A DNA stretch of 64,000 bases, from the NCBI RefSeq assembly GCF_032818155.1, contig NZ_CP102589.1, positions 2,962,001 through 3,026,000 on the forward strand, written 5' to 3'. Both the position numbers and the translations under genes were made by a program. The stretch comes from Niallia taxi (lineage in GTDB: Bacteria; Bacillota; Bacilli; Bacillales; Cytobacillaceae). This document shows, in pieces, positions 17,871-27,574 of this stretch; position 1 is the stretch's first letter; every line of letters starts with the position of its first letter. Below the pieces are notes generated by a model. It saw only the letters and a list, made by a program, of their open reading frames with translations. It was not told where the DNA came from and searched no databases.

Positions 17871-18614
17871 TTACATGTACATTCCACCATCAATATGAAT
17901 TGTTTGGCCTGTAATATAGTTGCTCTCATCAGAAGCTAAAAAGACAACAGCATTAGCAATATCATCAGGTTCCCCAAATTTTGCAAGCGGAATTTGGGAA
18001 AGCATCGCATTTTTTACATCTTCCGGTAGTTTATCTGTCATGTCAGTCGTAATGAAGCCCGGAGCAACAGCATTTACCGTAATATTTCTTGCCGCAAGCT
18101 CTTTAGCAGTTGTTTTCGTTAATCCGATTACTCCTGCTTTTGCTGCTACATAGTTTGCTTGACCTGGATTACCTGTCACACCAACGATTGAAGTAATGTT
18201 GATGATTCTTCCTTTTCTTTGCTTCATCATTTGTCTAGTTACTGCCTTAGTGCAATGGAACACGCCTTTTAAGTTCGTGTTGATAACATCATCCCACTCT
18301 GCTTCTTTCATGCGCATCAACAGGTTATCTCTTGTGATACCTGCATTGTTTACAAGGATATCTAGACTTCCAAAATGATCTATTGTTTCTTTAATCATAT
18401 TAGCTACAGATTCACCGTTTGAAACATCACATTGAATCGCAATCGCATCTTTGCCAAGCTGTTTGATTTCCTCAACCACTTCATTTGCCAATGCAGCACT
18501 TCCTGCATAATTGACAGCTACGTTAGCTCCCTCTTTAGCAAGCTTTAAAGCAATCGCACGGCCAATTCCTCTTGAACCGCCTGTAACTAATGCTGTTTTA
18601 CCATCTAATTTCAT
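17871..18614 (-). CDS. fabG: 3-oxoacyl-[ACP] reductase
   Basis: FabG (247 aa) reduces 3-oxoacyl-ACP with NADPH in each fatty-acid elongation cycle. It is a classical short-chain dehydrogenase: the nucleotide-binding [12 protein letters not shown] (11-22), NNAG at 89-92, and the catalytic Ser142, Tyr155 and Lys159 in NITSIVG and NYVAAKAG. It starts one base after the fabD stop codon in the fapR-plsX-fabD-fabG cluster. Confidence 0.97.
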   Translation of the reverse strand: MKLDGKTALVTGGSRGIGRAIALKLAKEGANVAVNYAGSAALANEVVEEIKQLGKDAIAIQCDVSNGESVANMIKETIDHFGSLDILVNNAGITRDNLLMRMKEAEWDDVINTNLKGVFHCTKAVTRQMMKQRKGRIINITSIVGVTGNPGQANYVAAKAGVIGLTKTTAKELAARNITVNAVAPGFITTDMTDKLPEDVKNAMLSQIPLAKFGEPDDIANAVVFLASDESNYITGQTIHIDGGMYM

Positions 18615-18615
18615 A

Positions 18616-19560
18616 TTATTCGTCTCCTTTTAACGCCGCAGCAACACTATTGCTTGTTTCCTCATCGTATACAGAATAGATTCGCACATTACGATCAATT
18701 TTCTTCACTAAACCTGCCAATACTTTTCCAGGTCCGATTTCAATAAATGTATCAACACCTAATTCAATCATCTTTTGGACGGAATCTTCCCAAAGCACAG
18801 ATGAATATAGCTGTTCAATCAATTTATTTTTGATGTCACCTGAATCTGATACTGGTGTTGCCGTCACGTTTGCGATAACAGGTATTTCTGCATTATTCAT
18901 AGAAAGTTCATCTAAGACAGCAGAAAATTTATCTGCAGCTGGCTTCATAAGCTCTGAATGGAACGGACCGCTTACTTCTAACGGAATTGCTCGTTTCGCT
19001 CCAGCAGCCTTCGCTTGTTCAGAAGCAAGCTCAACGCCCTTAACAGTCCCTGAAATCACAATTTGCCCTGGGCAATTTAAGTTAGCAAGCTGAACGGAGT
19101 TTCCTTCATTCGATACCGCATTTGTAACTTCTGCAAGCTTGCTGCGCTCTAACCCCAATACTGCTGCCATTGCACCTTGACCGAATGGTACAGCTTCCTG
19201 CATATATTCCCCTCTTTTACGGACAGCATATACTGCATCCTCAAAAGAAAGAACATTAGCAGCAACTAAAGCAGAATATTCACCTAAGCTATGTCCTGCT
19301 ACAAAATCCGCCTTAATGCCATGCTGTTTAAAATGCTCAAGCAGTGCTGTACTTGCTGAAAGCAGCGCAGGCTGTGTGTTTTTTGTTAAAGTCAACTCTT
19401 CTTTCGGACCCTCGAAAATAACGGATGACAATGAAAATCCTAATCTTTCATCAGCCTTTTGGAAAATTTCTTTAGCTGGCTCAAAATTTGCAGCAAGATC
19501 CTTGCCCATTCCAACCGTTTGGGAGCCTTGACCTGGAAATACAAAAGCTATTTTACTCAT
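18616..19560 (-). CDS. fabD: Malonyl-CoA:ACP transacylase
   Basis: FabD (314 aa) transfers malonyl groups from CoA to ACP. The N-terminal [15 protein letters not shown] oxyanion region and the nucleophile Ser91 in [12 protein letters not shown] are clear, and the catalytic His is in [12 protein letters not shown]. The C-terminal [18 protein letters not shown] motif is also typical. It lies between plsX and fabG, under FapR control through the fapR promoter. Confidence 0.97.
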   Translation of the reverse strand: MSKIAFVFPGQGSQTVGMGKDLAANFEPAKEIFQKADERLGFSLSSVIFEGPKEELTLTKNTQPALLSASTALLEHFKQHGIKADFVAGHSLGEYSALVAANVLSFEDAVYAVRKRGEYMQEAVPFGQGAMAAVLGLERSKLAEVTNAVSNEGNSVQLANLNCPGQIVISGTVKGVELASEQAKAAGAKRAIPLEVSGPFHSELMKPAADKFSAVLDELSMNNAEIPVIANVTATPVSDSGDIKNKLIEQLYSSVLWEDSVQKMIELGVDTFIEIGPGKVLAGLVKKIDRNVRIYSVYDEETSNSVAAALKGDE

Positions 19561-19599
19561 AAATCATCTTTCCTTTCCATATGAATGCCTTAAAAAGCA

Positions 19600-20586
19600 T
19601 TAACCTTCATTTTCAATTGTTGTCTTAATCGTGCCGATCACTTCAGACTTAACGACATCTCTTGTTTGTCTAATTGCATTATAGATTGCATTACTGTCAG
19701 AGGAACCGTGGGCTTTAATGACAGGAGCATTTAAACCAAACAAAGCTGCACCGCCGTACTCCGAATAATCGAGTTTGTTTTTTAGCCCTTTAAGCTGAGG
19801 CTTCATCATCCCAGCAGCAACCTTTGTTTTTAAACTGCTTGTCATAACCTCTTTCAGCATTTTAAACATGGACAGGGCCGTTCCTTCAATCGTCTTAAGA
19901 ACCATGTTACCTGTAAATCCGTCCGTTACAACAACATCACAGACACCGTCAAGCAAGTCTCTTGCTTCCACATTCCCAATAAAGTTGACTGGGGCATTTT
20001 TTAGCTCCTCGAAGGTTTTCTTCGTCAGCTCATTTCCTTTTTTCTCTTCTGTTCCAATATTAAGCAATCCGACTCGAGGATTTTGTATCCCAAGCGCCTT
20101 TTCCATGTATATGCTTCCCATTATGCCGTATTGCACCAAATGCTCAGGTTTGGCATCCACATTCGCACCAACATCAAGGAGCAAGAAACCAGCTCCGCTG
20201 ATTGTTGGCAATGTCGGCGCCAACGCTGGCCTTTCAATGCCGTTAATTCTGCCGACAACAAAAAGTCCTGTTGCCATCAATGCTCCTGTATTTCCTGCAG
20301 ATATAAAGGCATCCGCTCTTTTTTCTTTTACTTCATTTGCACATAAGACCATACTGGCATCTTTCTTTCTTCGCACAGCCCGTGCTGGTTCATCTGTTGC
20401 AAGGATTTGTTCTTCTGTATGTAAAACTGATATTCTTGTCTTGTCTGTCAAATAAGAATTAATTTGCTTTTCATCACCGACAAGCAGTATTTCAATATCT
20501 GGGAATGCTTGTACAGCTTTTATAGCACCTGCGACAATTTCCTTTGGTGCGTTATCTCCGCCCATTGCATCTAAGGCAATTCTCAT
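19600..20586 (-). CDS. plsX: Phosphate acyltransferase PlsX
   Basis: PlsX (328 aa) makes acyl-phosphate from acyl-ACP, the acyl donor for PlsY in phosphatidic acid synthesis. The protein starts [14 protein letters not shown], the family signature, and carries [18 protein letters not shown] and [15 protein letters not shown] motifs as well as [14 protein letters not shown]. The ATG at 20586 is 8 bases after GGGAG; an upstream TTG in frame would lie inside the ribosome-binding site. It follows fapR by 15 bases and precedes fabD. Confidence 0.96.
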   Translation of the reverse strand: MRIALDAMGGDNAPKEIVAGAIKAVQAFPDIEILLVGDEKQINSYLTDKTRISVLHTEEQILATDEPARAVRRKKDASMVLCANEVKEKRADAFISAGNTGALMATGLFVVGRINGIERPALAPTLPTISGAGFLLLDVGANVDAKPEHLVQYGIMGSIYMEKALGIQNPRVGLLNIGTEEKKGNELTKKTFEELKNAPVNFIGNVEARDLLDGVCDVVVTDGFTGNMVLKTIEGTALSMFKMLKEVMTSSLKTKVAAGMMKPQLKGLKNKLDYSEYGGAALFGLNAPVIKAHGSSDSNAIYNAIRQTRDVVKSEVIGTIKTTIENEG

Positions 20587-20601
20587 AATAATTACTCCCA
20601 A

Positions 20602-21168
20602 TTATTTATTTTTCGACCGGTACATTTCAAAATGTCCTTTAAACACAAGCTCTGATTGAACAAAGCTGCTCACTTCCACTGTCGTTCTGCCGCTTTTCTC
20701 CTCAATATTCATCACTTTTGCTTTCGCTATAATACGTTCACCTAATTTAACTGATGAAGTAAAGTGAATATTCGCTTTAGCGGTAAGAGCCAAATCATCA
20801 TTTATTAAGGCGACAGCCAAGGAATTTGCCTGTGCAAACAAATGGTGCCCCCGTGCAATTCCATTACGTTTAAAAACATGCTCTGGCATTATTTCCAGCA
20901 TGGATATGGCAGAGCTGTCTAACTCGACATCTATTATTTCACCGATGACTTCTTCAATCGGTAAGGATTTCACTTCATCTTCTAGTGTTTTCTTCGCAAC
21001 CGTTTTTATCCGCTCCCGTAATTCCGGAATGGATAATTCCAAACGATCAAGCCTAATTGTTTGTACACTGACTGAGAATTTCTCCGCCAATTCCTCATCT
21101 GTTATAAAAGGTGTTTCCTTGATTGTTTGTACTAATAATGATTGCCGTTCTTTTTTGCTTCTTCTCAT
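20602..21168 (-). CDS. fapR: Transcriptional repressor of lipid synthesis FapR
   Basis: FapR (188 aa) represses fatty-acid and phospholipid genes and is released by malonyl-CoA. An N-terminal DeoR-type HTH ([29 protein letters not shown], interrupted here for brevity) is linked to a hot-dog-fold effector domain ([47 protein letters not shown]). The ATG at 21168 gives MRRSKKERQ, matching the family start. A FapR operator sits at 21188-21206, directly upstream, so the gene is probably autoregulated. Confidence 0.96.
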   Translation of the reverse strand: MRRSKKERQSLLVQTIKETPFITDEELAEKFSVSVQTIRLDRLELSIPELRERIKTVAKKTLEDEVKSLPIEEVIGEIIDVELDSSAISMLEIMPEHVFKRNGIARGHHLFAQANSLAVALINDDLALTAKANIHFTSSVKLGERIIAKAKVMNIEEKSGRTTVEVSSFVQSELVFKGHFEMYRSKNK

Positions 21169-21187
21169 CTGCAACACCGTCCGCGCT

Positions 21188-21206
21188 ATTAAGACTAGGT
21201 ACTAAT
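21188..21206 (-). promoter_or_regulatory. FapR operator
   Basis: Read on the minus strand the sequence is ATTAGTACCTAGTCTTAAT, which matches the FapR-box consensus I remember from B. subtilis (TTAGTACCTRGTCTTAAT). It lies immediately downstream of the predicted -10 box, covering the expected start point, where repressor binding would block initiation. Confidence 0.88.
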
Positions 21207-21209
21207 AGT

Positions 21210-21239
21210 AGTATATAATAAATAAAAGGGAGAATGCAA
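21210..21239 (-). promoter_or_regulatory. Predicted SigA promoter of fapR-plsX-fabD-fabG
   Basis: TTGCAT (-35, 21234-21239) and TATACT (-10, 21210-21215) with an 18-base spacer lie on the minus strand. The -35 box is inside the distal arm of the recG terminator hairpin. Confidence 0.6.
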
Positions 21240-21262
21240 GCTGTAAGTTCGCATTCTCCCTT
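21219..21262 (-). terminator. Terminator after recG
   Basis: Perfect 12-base arms AAGGGAGAATGC and GCATTCTCCCTT (21226-21237, 21251-21262) with a 13-base loop are followed on the minus strand by TTATTTATT, 13 bases after the recG stop codon. Confidence 0.8.
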
Positions 21263-21274
21263 CTCACTTATTGA

Positions 21275-23323
21275 TTAATCCAGCTTTTCACCTGACATTA
21301 CACCGGTATCTTCAAGCAATCCCCGTAAGTGGCGATACTCGTCAGACTCCCAAAATGCCTTTGATTCCACAAGGACAACTGCGTCCGTTCGAGCCGTTTC
21401 CAAGATGCGATAATCATGAACCATATCAGCCATCTTAAATTCCGGCACACCACTTTGCTTCCTTCCAAAAAAATCACCAGGACCTCTCAGCTCTAAATCC
21501 TTCTCACTCAAAACAAACCCGTCGTTCGTTTCTGTCATGATTTTCATCCGTTCTTTCCCGACCTCTGTTTTTGGATCTGCTATTAGCACACAATACGATT
21601 GAGCGTCGCCTCTGCCGACTCGTCCTCTTAGCTGGTGGAGCTGTGATAATCCGAACCTTTCTGCATCATAAATGAGCATAAACGTAGAATTCGGGACATT
21701 TACCCCAACCTCGACTACTGTCGTGCTGACAAGAATTTGCGTTGAGTTCTCACTGAACTCCTTCATAATAGCATCCTTTTCATCTGCTGGCAGTTTACCG
21801 TGCATGAGTCCAACTTTATAACGACCTTGAAAGAATGTCGACAATGTTGCATGGACATCCATCGCGTTTTGGACATCCAATTTTTCAGATTCCTCAATCA
21901 GCGGACAAATTACATATGCTTGTCTTCCTTGAGATAGTTCTTTTTCCATAAACTGAAGAATACGTGTTAACATATCATGCTTAACCCAATATGTTTCAAT
22001 TGTTTTTCGCCCTGCCGGCATTTCGTCAATAATACTAACATCCATTTCACCGAAGGCAGTAATGGCAAGGGTTCTTGGAATCGGTGTTGCCGTCATGAAT
22101 AGAACATCAGGACTTTCACCCTTCTCTCTAAGAACTCTGCGCTGTTCAACACCGAAACGATGCTGCTCGTCTGTTATAACTAGCCCTAGTGATTGGAATT
22201 CCACCTCATCCTGTATGAGGGCATGTGTACCGATTAAGATATGGATATTCCCTTCCTTTAGCTCACTTAACAATTCTCTTCGTCTTTTCCCTTTAACTGA
22301 GCTTGTCAACAGAGCACAACGGATACCTACTTTAGAAAACATGGAAGTAAGTGATTCCGCATGCTGCTCTGCGAGTATTTCTGTCGGCACCATCAATGCA
22401 CCCTGATGTCCTGCAAGAATTGTTGCATATAGTACTATTGCTGCAACGACTGTTTTTCCCGAACCAACATCCCCTTGCAGGAGCCTGTTCATACGGAAGG
22501 GACTTTTCATATCTTTCAGTATCTCATTGACAACCCTTTTTTGTGCGTTTGTCAGAGGAAATGGCAAGCCGTTTATGAAATCCATCAGCTTCTCAAGATG
22601 ATATCCCTGCACCATTCCTTTTGAATTTTCCCTTTCATGCTTACGAAGTGCCTGCATTTTTAATTGAAAAAGAAGGAACTCCTCGTAAACAAACCGTCTT
22701 CTCGCAAGCTTCAGCTCCTCACGGTTAGGCGGAAAATGAATGATTCCTAGTGCCTCATTCCTTTTCATAAGCTTATATTTTGCCAGTAATGATTCTGGAA
22801 ACACTTCCTCAAGATCCTGGCCAAATTGGGTTAGGGCTGCGGAAATGTATTTCCTTAATGCTTTAACTGTTATGCTTCCTCTTACCGTGTAAACAGGCTC
22901 AAAGTCCTGTCCTTTCTGATTGCTGCCAACTTGTAGATGTGTTGCCGTTATTGTTTGTCTGTGCTGATCCCATTTACCTGTTACTGTTATCAGTTCACCA
23001 AGTGCAAGCTTATTTTTTAAGTAATGCTGATTGAAAAACACAGCACTGATTAAAATATTGCCAATTAGCACCTTCACCGTTAGCCTCGATTTTTTGCGCC
23101 CGTGAAAGACAAGGGAAGGTTCACTATGAACCTTCCCTTCTACAGTTACCTTTTCTTCATGCTTCATATCTTCTGGGTTGCGGACACGAAAGTCCTCATA
23201 ACGGTATGGGAAATATTCAAGCAAATCATATATAGTATTAATTCGCATTTCTTCAAGCTGTTTTTTCGTCTCCGGTCCAATACCCTTCAAATGATCCAAT
23301 GGAAGATTTAAATTTTTATTCAC
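21275..23323 (-). CDS. recG: ATP-dependent DNA helicase RecG
   Basis: RecG (682 aa) remodels stalled replication forks and branched DNA. The N-terminal region has the wedge OB-fold (VTVEGKVHSEPSLVFHGRKK to about residue 150). The helicase core contains motif I GDVGSGKT (284-291), motif II DEQH (385-388), the FMTATPIPRTLAI motif III and the motif VI QLRGRVGRG. The C-terminal TRG-like part includes ELRGPGDFFGRKQSG. Its start overlaps the sdaAA stop by 4 bases, so it is cotranscribed with the serine dehydratase genes. Confidence 0.98.
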   Translation of the reverse strand: MNKNLNLPLDHLKGIGPETKKQLEEMRINTIYDLLEYFPYRYEDFRVRNPEDMKHEEKVTVEGKVHSEPSLVFHGRKKSRLTVKVLIGNILISAVFFNQHYLKNKLALGELITVTGKWDQHRQTITATHLQVGSNQKGQDFEPVYTVRGSITVKALRKYISAALTQFGQDLEEVFPESLLAKYKLMKRNEALGIIHFPPNREELKLARRRFVYEEFLLFQLKMQALRKHERENSKGMVQGYHLEKLMDFINGLPFPLTNAQKRVVNEILKDMKSPFRMNRLLQGDVGSGKTVVAAIVLYATILAGHQGALMVPTEILAEQHAESLTSMFSKVGIRCALLTSSVKGKRRRELLSELKEGNIHILIGTHALIQDEVEFQSLGLVITDEQHRFGVEQRRVLREKGESPDVLFMTATPIPRTLAITAFGEMDVSIIDEMPAGRKTIETYWVKHDMLTRILQFMEKELSQGRQAYVICPLIEESEKLDVQNAMDVHATLSTFFQGRYKVGLMHGKLPADEKDAIMKEFSENSTQILVSTTVVEVGVNVPNSTFMLIYDAERFGLSQLHQLRGRVGRGDAQSYCVLIADPKTEVGKERMKIMTETNDGFVLSEKDLELRGPGDFFGRKQSGVPEFKMADMVHDYRILETARTDAVVLVESKAFWESDEYRHLRGLLEDTGVMSGEKLD

Positions 23324-24204
23324 TTTCCTGCTGCAGCATTCCCAAAGATTTCAGCTTCCAGTCTCCGGCCAGTTGGTGTTGCTGCCAACCCTCCTTGCCC
23401 TGTTTCTCTTAATGCAGACGGCATGCTTAATCCGATTCTGTACATTGCATCAATTACCTCGTCGCACGGAATACGGCTAGTAATGCCTGCAAGTGCCATA
23501 TCTGCAGCTACCATCGCGTTTGCTGCACCCATCGCATTTCTTTTTACACATGGAACCTCAACAAGTCCTGCAACAGGGTCACATACTAGTCCAAGCATGT
23601 TTTTTAACGTGATAGCCATTGCATGGGCACTTTGCTCAGGTGTGCCGCCAGCCATTTCCACAATCGCTGCTGCTGCCATTCCTGCTGCTGAGCCTACTTC
23701 TGCTTGACAGCCTCCTGCAGCACCAGAGATGGAGGCATTGTTTGCAACAACAAAACCAAATGCGCCTGACGTAAACAAGAAGTTAAGCATCTGTTCTCTT
23801 GTTGGATTTAGTTTATTTTTCACTGCAAATAATGTTCCCGGCACAACTCCAGCAGATCCTGCCGTCGGTGTGGCGCAAATCATACCCATCGCCGCATTTA
23901 CTTCATTTGTGGCAACTGCTTTGCTGACTGCGTCCAAAATCACTTCTCCTGTCAGGAAATTACCCTTCTTAATATACGCTTGAAGAAGCACAGCGTCGCC
24001 GCCAGTCAATCCCGAATGAGACACAACTCCATTTAGCCCTCGTTCAACCGCTTGCTCCATGACAGTTAAATTAGTCTCCATCTGTGCGATGATTTGTTCC
24101 CGTGTTTTCCCTGTCACTTCTACTTCTTGTTCAATCATTATTTCGGAAATAGGCTTGTTTTGACTGTTTGCCATTTCCACAAGTTCCGCTACATTTCGAA
24201 ACAT
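23320..24204 (-). CDS. sdaAA: L-serine dehydratase, iron-sulfur-dependent, alpha subunit
   Basis: SdaAA (294 aa) with SdaAB deaminates L-serine to pyruvate and ammonia through a [4Fe-4S] cluster. Candidate cluster cysteines are in MICATPTAGSAG, GAAGGCQAEVGSA, GLVCDPVAG and VEVPCVKRNAMG. The glycine-rich SHSGLTGGDAVLLQAY region is also conserved. It follows sdaAB by 17 bases and overlaps recG by 4, forming an sdaAB-sdaAA-recG unit as in B. subtilis. Confidence 0.96.
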   Translation of the reverse strand: MFRNVAELVEMANSQNKPISEIMIEQEVEVTGKTREQIIAQMETNLTVMEQAVERGLNGVVSHSGLTGGDAVLLQAYIKKGNFLTGEVILDAVSKAVATNEVNAAMGMICATPTAGSAGVVPGTLFAVKNKLNPTREQMLNFLFTSGAFGFVVANNASISGAAGGCQAEVGSAAGMAAAAIVEMAGGTPEQSAHAMAITLKNMLGLVCDPVAGLVEVPCVKRNAMGAANAMVAADMALAGITSRIPCDEVIDAMYRIGLSMPSALRETGQGGLAATPTGRRLEAEIFGNAAAGK

Positions 24205-24221
24205 TGTTCTTCCCCCTAACT

Positions 24222-24884
24222 TTAATCAACAATTCTCGTAACCTTCTCCATTCCGTCAAGGGCTTCGATTTCTTTTAATATTTTTTCTTCTATATTCTGA
24301 TCGACCTCAATTGTCATAAGCGCGAGTTTTCCTTTTTCTTTTCTGCTTACTTCCATATGACCGATATTAATTTCATATTTGGCAAGTACATTGGACACTT
24401 TCGCAATAGCACCAAAACGGTCATTATGGACAACAAGAATCGCTGGATGATGTCCTGAAAGCTTGAGCTGAAATCCGTTAAGTTCGGTGATTTCGATTTT
24501 TCCGCCGCCGATTGAGATGCCGACAAGCTCTAGTTCGCCATCCTCATCACCAACGCGAACTTTAGCTGTGTTCGGGTGTTCAGGAATCGCTTCCTCCACA
24601 TGGAACACTACCTTTATGCCTCTTTGCTCAGCCAATTCAAGGGATGTTTTGATTCTCTCATCAAATGTGTCAAAATCAAGGATTCCTCCGATAATAGCTA
24701 CATCTGTTCCATGCCCTTTATATGTTTCGGCAAAAGATCCGTACAGATGGATATCGACCCATTTAGGCTGCCTTTCAAACAGGCTTCGTGCAACCCTTCC
24801 AATTCGTGCAGCACCTGCTGTATGTGAACTCGATGGACCAATCATAACTGGCCCGATTATATCAAAAACGCTTTTATATTTCAT
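24222..24884 (-). CDS. sdaAB: L-serine dehydratase, iron-sulfur-dependent, beta subunit
   Basis: SdaAB (220 aa) is the regulatory/allosteric-substrate-binding subunit. The N-terminal domain has the family start SVFDIIGPVMIGPSSSHTAG and the segment YGSFAETYKGHGTDVAIIGG. The C-terminal ~70 residues form an ACT domain (HHPAILVVHNDRFGAIAKVS, then NIGHMEVSRKEKGKLALM). It is the first gene of the unit; a 196-base gap upstream includes the yloV terminator at its far end and AT-rich sequence with TATAAT-like motifs. Confidence 0.96.
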   Translation of the reverse strand: MKYKSVFDIIGPVMIGPSSSHTAGAARIGRVARSLFERQPKWVDIHLYGSFAETYKGHGTDVAIIGGILDFDTFDERIKTSLELAEQRGIKVVFHVEEAIPEHPNTAKVRVGDEDGELELVGISIGGGKIEITELNGFQLKLSGHHPAILVVHNDRFGAIAKVSNVLAKYEINIGHMEVSRKEKGKLALMTIEVDQNIEEKILKEIEALDGMEKVTRIVD

Positions 24885-25045
24885 ATAAATAACTCTCCCT
24901 TAAAAACGACTCTTTCCTACAAATCTAACTAACGTAATCTATATTATAAAAAGCGTAAAAAAAGCTAAATTCTTTTAATATAATAACATAGCTTATGCTT
25001 ATCCGCTGATATTTTCAACTTTTTTAAGTGTTACCATTAAATAGA

Positions 25046-25077
25046 AGAAAACCACTGCCTGTGACAGTGGTTTTTTT
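25046..25077 (-). terminator. Terminator after yloV
   Basis: Perfect arms AAACCACTG and CAGTGGTTT around CCTGTGA begin within 10 bases of the yloV stop codon, with TTCTTCTATTT on the minus-strand exit side. Confidence 0.75.
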
Positions 25078-25080
25078 TAT

Positions 25081-26760
25081 TTATTCAACAGAGAAAATAA
25101 AGGAATAAAGCGGCTGTTTGCCGTCATGCACTTCTACTTCCACGTCTTCATAATTTTCTTCCACAAAGGAGACAATTGCTTCTAGCTCTTCTTCTAGTGC
25201 TTCTTCCCCTTTGATAATTGTCAATATTTCGGTATCTTCATCAATCATTTTACCGAGCAATTCTTTAGCAGATTGGACTTTCTCCTTGCTTTTAGCAACA
25301 ATCTTACCATCAGCTATGCCCATGAAGTCGCCTGTTTCTATTTGGAGACCGTCAATGCTTGTGTCTCTGACTGCGTATGTTATTTGTCCTGTTTTAACAT
25401 GCTCCAATGCAGCGATCATGCCTTTTTTGTTTGTCTCCAAGTCACCTGATGGATTGAAGGCAAGCAGCGCAGACATGCCTTGCGGAACTGTTTTAGACGG
25501 AATAACAGCAACTTCTGCATCTAATACTTGAGCAGCTTGCTCTGCAGCCATGATAATGTTTTTGTTGTTAGGCAAGATAAACACCTTTTTTGCATTTACC
25601 TTATTAACAGCATTCACAATATCCTCTGTGCTCGGATTCATCGTTTGTCCGCCTTCGATGACACTATGCGCACCGATGCTGCGGAACATGTCAGCGATCC
25701 CGCTTCCCATGGAAACTGTAACGATACCGTACTCCTTTTGCTCTTCAGTTGCTGGGATCGGCGCATCAAACGATTCTTTTGAGCCTTCAATCAAACTGCT
25801 GTGTTGTTCACGCATATTCTCAATTTTCATCTTGATAAGGTTTCCATAATTTTGCCCAAATGTCAGCACTTCTCCAGGCTGATTGGAGTGTATATGTATT
25901 TTTACAACCTCATCATCTGCGATTACAAGCAAAGAATCGCCATATTGACTTAGGTCCTGTCTGAATTGTTCCTCAGAAAACGGCTTGCCTCCAAGCTTAT
26001 CTTCCTCAAGACGAACCATAAATTCTGTACAGTAGCCAAACTCAATATCCTCTGTATTCATAAACCCGTGAACATTTTTATGGTGCTCTGCATTAACAAG
26101 ATCATTCATTGTTACTGTTTGCTGTGTTGTCTCTGGCAGCGCTTCTCCAGTCAGCACAGATAAGAAACCTTCATATACAAATACAAGCCCTTGACCGCCG
26201 CTGTCAACAACTCCCACTTCCTTCAAAACAGGAAGCAAATCCGGCGTTCTGTTTAAGGATGCTTTCGCTTCTTTTACGACATCTGCCATTACTACAGTGA
26301 TATCAGTGTTATTCTCTGCTGATTGGACTGCTTTTTTTGCCGCATCTTTTGCCACAGTCAAAATCGTACCTTCCACAGGCTTCATCACTGCTTTATAAGC
26401 AGTTTCTACACCAAACTGAAGGGCATTGGCGAACTCTTGTGCAGTAATGCTATCCTTTTGTTCAATTGATTTAGAAAAACCGCGGAACAACTGGGACAAG
26501 ATAACTCCAGAATTCCCTCTTGCTCCCATTAGCAATCCCTTTGAAAGGGAAACCCCTACTTTTCCGATATGTAACTGAATATTATTTTGAACTTCCTTCG
26601 CACCAGATGTCATGGACAAATTCATATTTGTTCCAGTATCTCCATCCGGGACCGGGAATACATTTAACGCATCTACATAATTAGCATTAGAGGATAAATG
26701 GTTTGCTCCTTGGATTACCATTTCGGCAAATCGCTTTCCTTCTAAAACTGTAATTGACAC
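25081..26760 (-). CDS. yloV: Fatty acid kinase A-like / DAK-domain protein YloV
   Basis: This 559-residue protein matches the YloV/FakA family. The N-terminal DhaL-type ATP-binding domain carries NVFPVPDGDTGTNMNLSM (about residues 29-46) and GARGNSGVILSQLFRG. A middle and a C-terminal domain follow (GIVTVSMGSGIADMFRSIGA; VFILPNNKNIIMAAEQA; IVSFVEENYEDVEVEVHDGK). FakA phosphorylates fatty acids bound to FakB partners for incorporation into phospholipid. No fakB is in this window, so the substrate carrier must be elsewhere. It follows yloU by 15 bases and ends in a terminator. Confidence 0.92.
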   Translation of the reverse strand: MSITVLEGKRFAEMVIQGANHLSSNANYVDALNVFPVPDGDTGTNMNLSMTSGAKEVQNNIQLHIGKVGVSLSKGLLMGARGNSGVILSQLFRGFSKSIEQKDSITAQEFANALQFGVETAYKAVMKPVEGTILTVAKDAAKKAVQSAENNTDITVVMADVVKEAKASLNRTPDLLPVLKEVGVVDSGGQGLVFVYEGFLSVLTGEALPETTQQTVTMNDLVNAEHHKNVHGFMNTEDIEFGYCTEFMVRLEEDKLGGKPFSEEQFRQDLSQYGDSLLVIADDEVVKIHIHSNQPGEVLTFGQNYGNLIKMKIENMREQHSSLIEGSKESFDAPIPATEEQKEYGIVTVSMGSGIADMFRSIGAHSVIEGGQTMNPSTEDIVNAVNKVNAKKVFILPNNKNIIMAAEQAAQVLDAEVAVIPSKTVPQGMSALLAFNPSGDLETNKKGMIAALEHVKTGQITYAVRDTSIDGLQIETGDFMGIADGKIVAKSKEKVQSAKELLGKMIDEDTEILTIIKGEEALEEELEAIVSFVEENYEDVEVEVHDGKQPLYSFIFSVE

Positions 26761-26775
26761 TGAATTTCCTCCTCA

Positions 26776-27138
26776 CTACGGGTTCGTGACACGAACTCCC
26801 TGAACGTAAATATTAACCGAGTCAACGGCAAGTCCAACTGTTTTATTGAGTGTATACTTCACTTTGGATTGAACATTGTGCGCAACCTCGGAAATTTTCG
26901 TTCCGTAACTTACAATTATATACATATCAATATGCACTTCGTCATCTACTTTTCGAACCATTACTCCGCGAGTGAAATTTTCTTTACGCAAGATATCTGT
27001 TAATCCATCTTTTATTTGATTTTTAGACGCCATTCCAACGATGCCATAACAATCAATTGCAGCTCCACCTGCGATTGTTGCAATCACTTCTGTTGAAATA
27101 TCAATTTGTCCGAAATTTGTTTTTAGTTCAATGGACAT
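26776..27138 (-). CDS. yloU: Asp23/Gls24 family protein YloU
   Basis: YloU (120 aa) belongs to the Asp23/Gls24 family, whose members are associated with envelope stress homeostasis in Firmicutes. Family features are GQIDISTEVIATIAGGAA, GIVGMASK, VHIDMYIIVSYGTKISEVA and the C-terminal VDSVNIYVQGVRV. It has no signal peptide. It is the promoter-proximal gene of the yloU-yloV pair and is divergent from rpmB. Confidence 0.93.
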   Translation of the reverse strand: MSIELKTNFGQIDISTEVIATIAGGAAIDCYGIVGMASKNQIKDGLTDILRKENFTRGVMVRKVDDEVHIDMYIIVSYGTKISEVAHNVQSKVKYTLNKTVGLAVDSVNIYVQGVRVTNP

Positions 27139-27176
27139 GAGTGTTCCCCCTTTGGAATTGCTCCTTGACTAATCAC

Positions 27177-27205
27177 ATTTTACTATAACCTTCTACTTTT
27201 TGAAA
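27177..27205 (-). promoter_or_regulatory. Possible SigA promoter of yloU-yloV
   Basis: On the minus strand TTTCAA and TAAAAT are separated by 17 bases, about 40 bases before the yloU start codon. Confidence 0.4.
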
Positions 27206-27437
27206 GCTATTGTTGAAAACCTTTTATTTATTAGCGTTAATTGCTCCCCAGCTTCTGTTTTATGCAATACTGATTACGTTTTATTCTTAAATTTACACTA
27301 CTCCGCCTTAATACATTTTTATATTGTTTCACTAGATTCACATAATATACACGGCGCTTCATAAGTGATTTTCAAGAAAAAATTGGAAATTAAACATGAT
27401 GTCAAGGAAATTTTCTTGAAAGCTTCCATTACAGCTA

Positions 27438-27466
27438 TTGCAATCATGAGCGTAGTGTGATAAATT
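27438..27466 (+). promoter_or_regulatory. Possible SigA promoter of rpmB
   Basis: TTGCAA and TAAATT with a 17-base spacer lie ~110 bases upstream of the rpmB start codon. Confidence 0.45.
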
Positions 27467-27574
27467 ATTAAAGTATCTTTGTGAGGACTATTTAGGATAT
27501 TTCTCAAGATTAATACTATCTATGAATTTAAAGCTCGTTATTGATGAGTTTTGGTTATAAGGAGGGAAATATAC

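Larger units (their letters stand above)
27139..27574. other. Divergent intergenic region yloU | rpmB
   Basis: This 436-base AT-rich region separates the divergently transcribed yloU (minus) and rpmB (plus). It contains a predicted promoter for each (27177-27205 and 27438-27466). There is also a long inverted repeat, TTTCAAGAAAA (27371-27381) and TTTTCTTGAAA (27411-27421), just upstream of the rpmB promoter. I see no small gene with a ribosome-binding site. Confidence 0.6.

Noticed and set aside
27319..27507. 62-residue minus-strand open frame between yloU and rpmB
   Set aside because: No ribosome-binding site, AT-rich peptide, and it overlaps the predicted rpmB promoter and inverted repeat.
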